From NCBI GenBank assembly GCA_031267855.1, contig JAIRYH010000091.1:1-7528 (forward strand): a stretch of DNA of 7,528 nt, written 5' to 3'. Of the stretch, positions 5,572 through 7,528 are shown in pieces; positions within the stretch are counted from its first letter, which is position 1; the number at the start of each line of letters is the position of its first letter. Source of the DNA: Prevotellaceae bacterium (lineage in GTDB: Bacteria; Bacteroidota; Bacteroidia; Bacteroidales; UBA932). The notes under the pieces are model-generated. The model ran no database searches. It saw only the letters and a list, made by a program, of their open reading frames with translations, and had not been told where the DNA came from. Made by a program: the position numbers and the translations under genes.

Positions 5572-7528
5572 CGGCTGTTTTTTGTAGAATGAAACACGGC
5601 AAACACGGCATCCGATTTGTATTCCTTAAATCCCGCCGCTTTCAGGCAATCGCTGTCTGTGCACGCTTTCCGTACAATGACGGTCGCCGCACGGGACAGC
5701 AACAGCCGGCAAACGGAGGCATCGGCTATGGGTTTATTGATGACGACCGCTTCATAGCGGCCGTTCAGTACCGCCGTGTCCGCAGTGAATTGCATCTGCG
5801 GTGTTTTCCGGTAACAATTACCGGCGATTGCCAGGGCGTCATCGTCCGTATCGAAACCGGATATTTGCATTTGCGGATGAACGAAAGACGCCATGTAGGA
5901 AGTAAAGCCAAAGCCGCATCCGTAGTCCAGCATGGAGTTTTTCCCGGTCACCGCTTCCCGCAGCAGCGCGTAGTTATCCGTTTTTTTAAGTTCTTTATGC
6001 AGCAGGCGCTCTATCCGGTAACCCTTGTAGCGGTAGTTATCTTGCAGGTCGCGTTTCACCGAGGGCGCATGCCGCCCGGCAAGAAGATTGCTGCACGCAA
6101 CCGGCGCTTTCCCCTGCGCCGTGCGGTTTGTTATCAGCAGTGAAAACAAAAAGGGCTGCAGGGAATAGGCAATTAAAATCGTGGCGCCCATGCCTGTCAG
6201 CGTGGATACGCCGATGGACGAAACAGCCGGATGCACGGCAAACAGCAGCGATGCAACAACCACGATCAGGATAACCGCAGAGAAAAATATAGCCGTCTTA
6301 TGGTACACCAGCAACGGCGCGCCCCGGCGATACTTCGCCAGCAGTCCGTCCATAATAAAAATGCTGTAATCGACCCCGATTCCGAAAATAAAGGAAGAAA
6401 CAACAATGTTGATTAAATTAAATTCCAGTCCGAAAATCGACATGCACCCCAGCACAATGTACCAGCTTAAACCCATCGGCAGGAACGCCAGGAGCGCCAG
6501 GAGCATATTTTTGAGGGAAACCAGCAGCACCGCCAGCACAAACAGGGACGACACGGCAAGGGTGATATTGAAATCGCCATGTATGATTTTAACCATATCG
6601 CTGGTGTAGTACATCGGGTCGACCACTACAAGATCCGGACTGCCCGCGACGACACGGCGCCCCGCGTCCATCAGCTGTTTCCGGTCCATCCGCGCCGGAA
6701 CAAACACCAGGTAATGACCGTCCGTATATTCAATAATATTGTCCCGTATTTCCGGCGGAATGATGCCTGCTTCGTACAGTGAAACCGGTTCGTAGTCCGC
6801 ATCCAGCATGGCGAAGAACGGGTCAAACGTGCCCGGCATGAATTTATACCGGGCGCCGGCGTCCATGATGTTTTGCCGGACGGCCGCCTTCTTTTCATCC
6901 GTCCAAAAGGCGTTCCACCGGGCGATGCGCTGCTGCTGTTCGGCGACCGGAATAAATACCGGCGGCGGCGCCGTATACGATTTTATCAACCCGCCGGCCG
7001 TTAATGTATCCAGCTTTTTACAAAGCCTGCCGGCGGCCGCCAGCGCTTCGTCCAAGTCTTCCGATACCGCGGCGAAATATACGGTCGACAGGCCGCCGGC
7101 CGTTTTTGACGCCAGCAGTTTTTCCGATCGCAGCGCCTGCCGGTCATGGTACCCGATATTTTGCAGGTCGGAATCAAACCGCACGTTTCTCGAGGTTACA
7201 AAGCACACGGCGCTCACCGCAAGAATAGCGACAATCAGTCCTTTCTGCCGCTCCAGCGGGAAAGAATTTATCTTCTCAAGCGCCGCAAACGCCTTCTCGG
7301 ACTTTTTATTGTTCCCCGGATTGAAAAACTGCGGCAGGAACAGCAATGCAAATACGGTTGTGCCGGCCAGCCCCAGCGAAGCAAACAGGCCGAAATCGCG
7401 CAGCAGTTCCGATTCGGTAAACATCAGCCCCATGAAGGCGCCGATCGTGGTAAGCACGCCCAGGATCACCGGCACGGTCTGGTCTTTCAGTACCTTTTCA
7501 GGATTACCCACATATTTGTAATGCGTAA
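5568..7528 (-). CDS. MMPL/RND-type exporter fused to a C-terminal methyltransferase (5' partial)
   Basis: The frame runs open to the window edge, so the true start lies beyond 7528. The GTG at 7511 is internal: in-frame codons before it give THYKYV, part of a conserved loop of MMPL proteins. Counting from that GTG, membrane segments lie near 11-29, 40-59, 89-105, 311-331, 336-357, 364-386, 404-424 and 434-459, with a large periplasmic domain at about 107-310. GIGVDYSIFI (377-386) is the RND/MMPL core motif. These correspond to the last eight of twelve helices. After only about 30 residues comes NYRYKG (492-497) and a class I SAM methyltransferase with motif I LDYGCGFG (528-535) and FDTD (553-556), ending at 647. 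MMPL exporters move lipids out of the inner membrane using the proton gradient, and the cytoplasmic methyltransferase probably acts on the same product. It overlaps the oxidoreductase gene by four bases. Confidence 0.88.
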   Translation of the reverse strand, partial: THYKYVGNPEKVLKDQTVPVILGVLTTIGAFMGLMFTESELLRDFGLFASLGLAGTTVFALLFLPQFFNPGNNKKSEKAFAALEKINSFPLERQKGLIVAILAVSAVCFVTSRNVRFDSDLQNIGYHDRQALRSEKLLASKTAGGLSTVYFAAVSEDLDEALAAAGRLCKKLDTLTAGGLIKSYTAPPPVFIPVAEQQQRIARWNAFWTDEKKAAVRQNIMDAGARYKFMPGTFDPFFAMLDADYEPVSLYEAGIIPPEIRDNIIEYTDGHYLVFVPARMDRKQLMDAGRRVVAGSPDLVVVDPMYYTSDMVKIIHGDFNITLAVSSLFVLAVLLVSLKNMLLALLAFLPMGLSWYIVLGCMSIFGLEFNLINIVVSSFIFGIGVDYSIFIMDGLLAKYRRGAPLLVYHKTAIFFSAVILIVVVASLLFAVHPAVSSIGVSTLTGMGATILIAYSLQPFLFSLLITNRTAQGKAPVACSNLLAGRHAPSVKRDLQDNYRYKGYRIERLLHKELKKTDNYALLREAVTGKNSMLDYGCGFGFTSYMASFVHPQMQISGFDTDDDALAIAGNCYRKTPQMQFTADTAVLNGRYEAVVINKPIADASVCRLLLSRAATVIVRKACTDSDCLKAAGFKEYKSDAVFAVFHSTKNSR

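Noticed and set aside
5589..6143. Open frame on the plus strand (184 codons)
   Set aside because: It is opposite the methyltransferase and linker part of the exporter gene, which has clear motifs. The plus-strand translation is Arg-rich and low in structure.
6988..7104. Repeated CCGCCGGCCGTT word in the exporter gene
   Set aside because: The two copies encode the short peptide TAGGL twice in GC-rich codons of the periplasmic loop, and no larger repeat unit surrounds them.
7511..7511. GTG as the start codon of the exporter gene
   Set aside because: The frame stays open to the edge of the window and the codons before the GTG encode THYKYV, which fits the conserved MMPL loop. The first helices of the family are missing, so the gene is cut by the window.
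6808..7521. Long open frame on the plus strand (237 codons)
   Set aside because: It lies fully opposite the MMPL coding region, its translation is rich in Ser, Arg and Ala without domain character, and it matches no family I recognise. It is a mirror of GC-rich coding sequence.

Overview
The window looks like chromosomal DNA from a member of the Bacteroidota, most likely Bacteroidales. Two promoters match the TTTG / TAnnTTTG pattern of that phylum, start codons follow A-rich stretches instead of Shine-Dalgarno sites, and the first gene resembles a Bacteroidota-only family (DUF6261). The organism is probably anaerobic or microaerophilic, judged from a PerR-type regulator next to a reverse rubrerythrin. 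Species cannot be told from the sequence.

Layout: (1) 79-762 (+) is an all-helical DUF6261-like protein of unknown function. (2) A hairpin at 814-855 can stop transcription from both sides, and it is followed on the minus strand by tRNA-Leu(CAG) at 861-944. (3) 945-1520 is an AT-rich stretch with no gene; it holds a tRNA promoter element, a family of short inverted and direct repeats, and the promoter of the next operon. (4) 1521-2532 (+) is a two-gene peroxide-defence unit: a PerR-type Fur-family repressor and a reverse rubrerythrin (rubredoxin domain first). A perfect 6-1-6 palindrome over the predicted transcription start is a plausible PerR operator. (5) A strong hairpin at 2562-2591 separates this unit from the convergent genes. 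(6) 2598-7528 (-) holds four genes read right to left: an MMPL/RND-type exporter fused to a methyltransferase (5' end outside the window), an FAD-dependent phytoene-desaturase-like oxidoreductase, a secreted LolA-like protein and a FabG-type ketoreductase.

The minus-strand set matches, by gene content, the edge of an aryl polyene / flexirubin-type lipid-pigment cluster of Bacteroidota. In that reading FabG reduces the growing polyene, the LolA-like and MMPL proteins carry the lipid product towards the outer membrane, and the oxidoreductase and methyltransferase modify it. The hallmark ketosynthases, dehydratases and acyl carrier proteins would lie beyond position 7528, so this assignment is inferred. 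The most unusual point is the exporter: relatives that I recall carry a lysophospholipid acyltransferase between the MMPL and methyltransferase parts, and here only about 30 residues join them.
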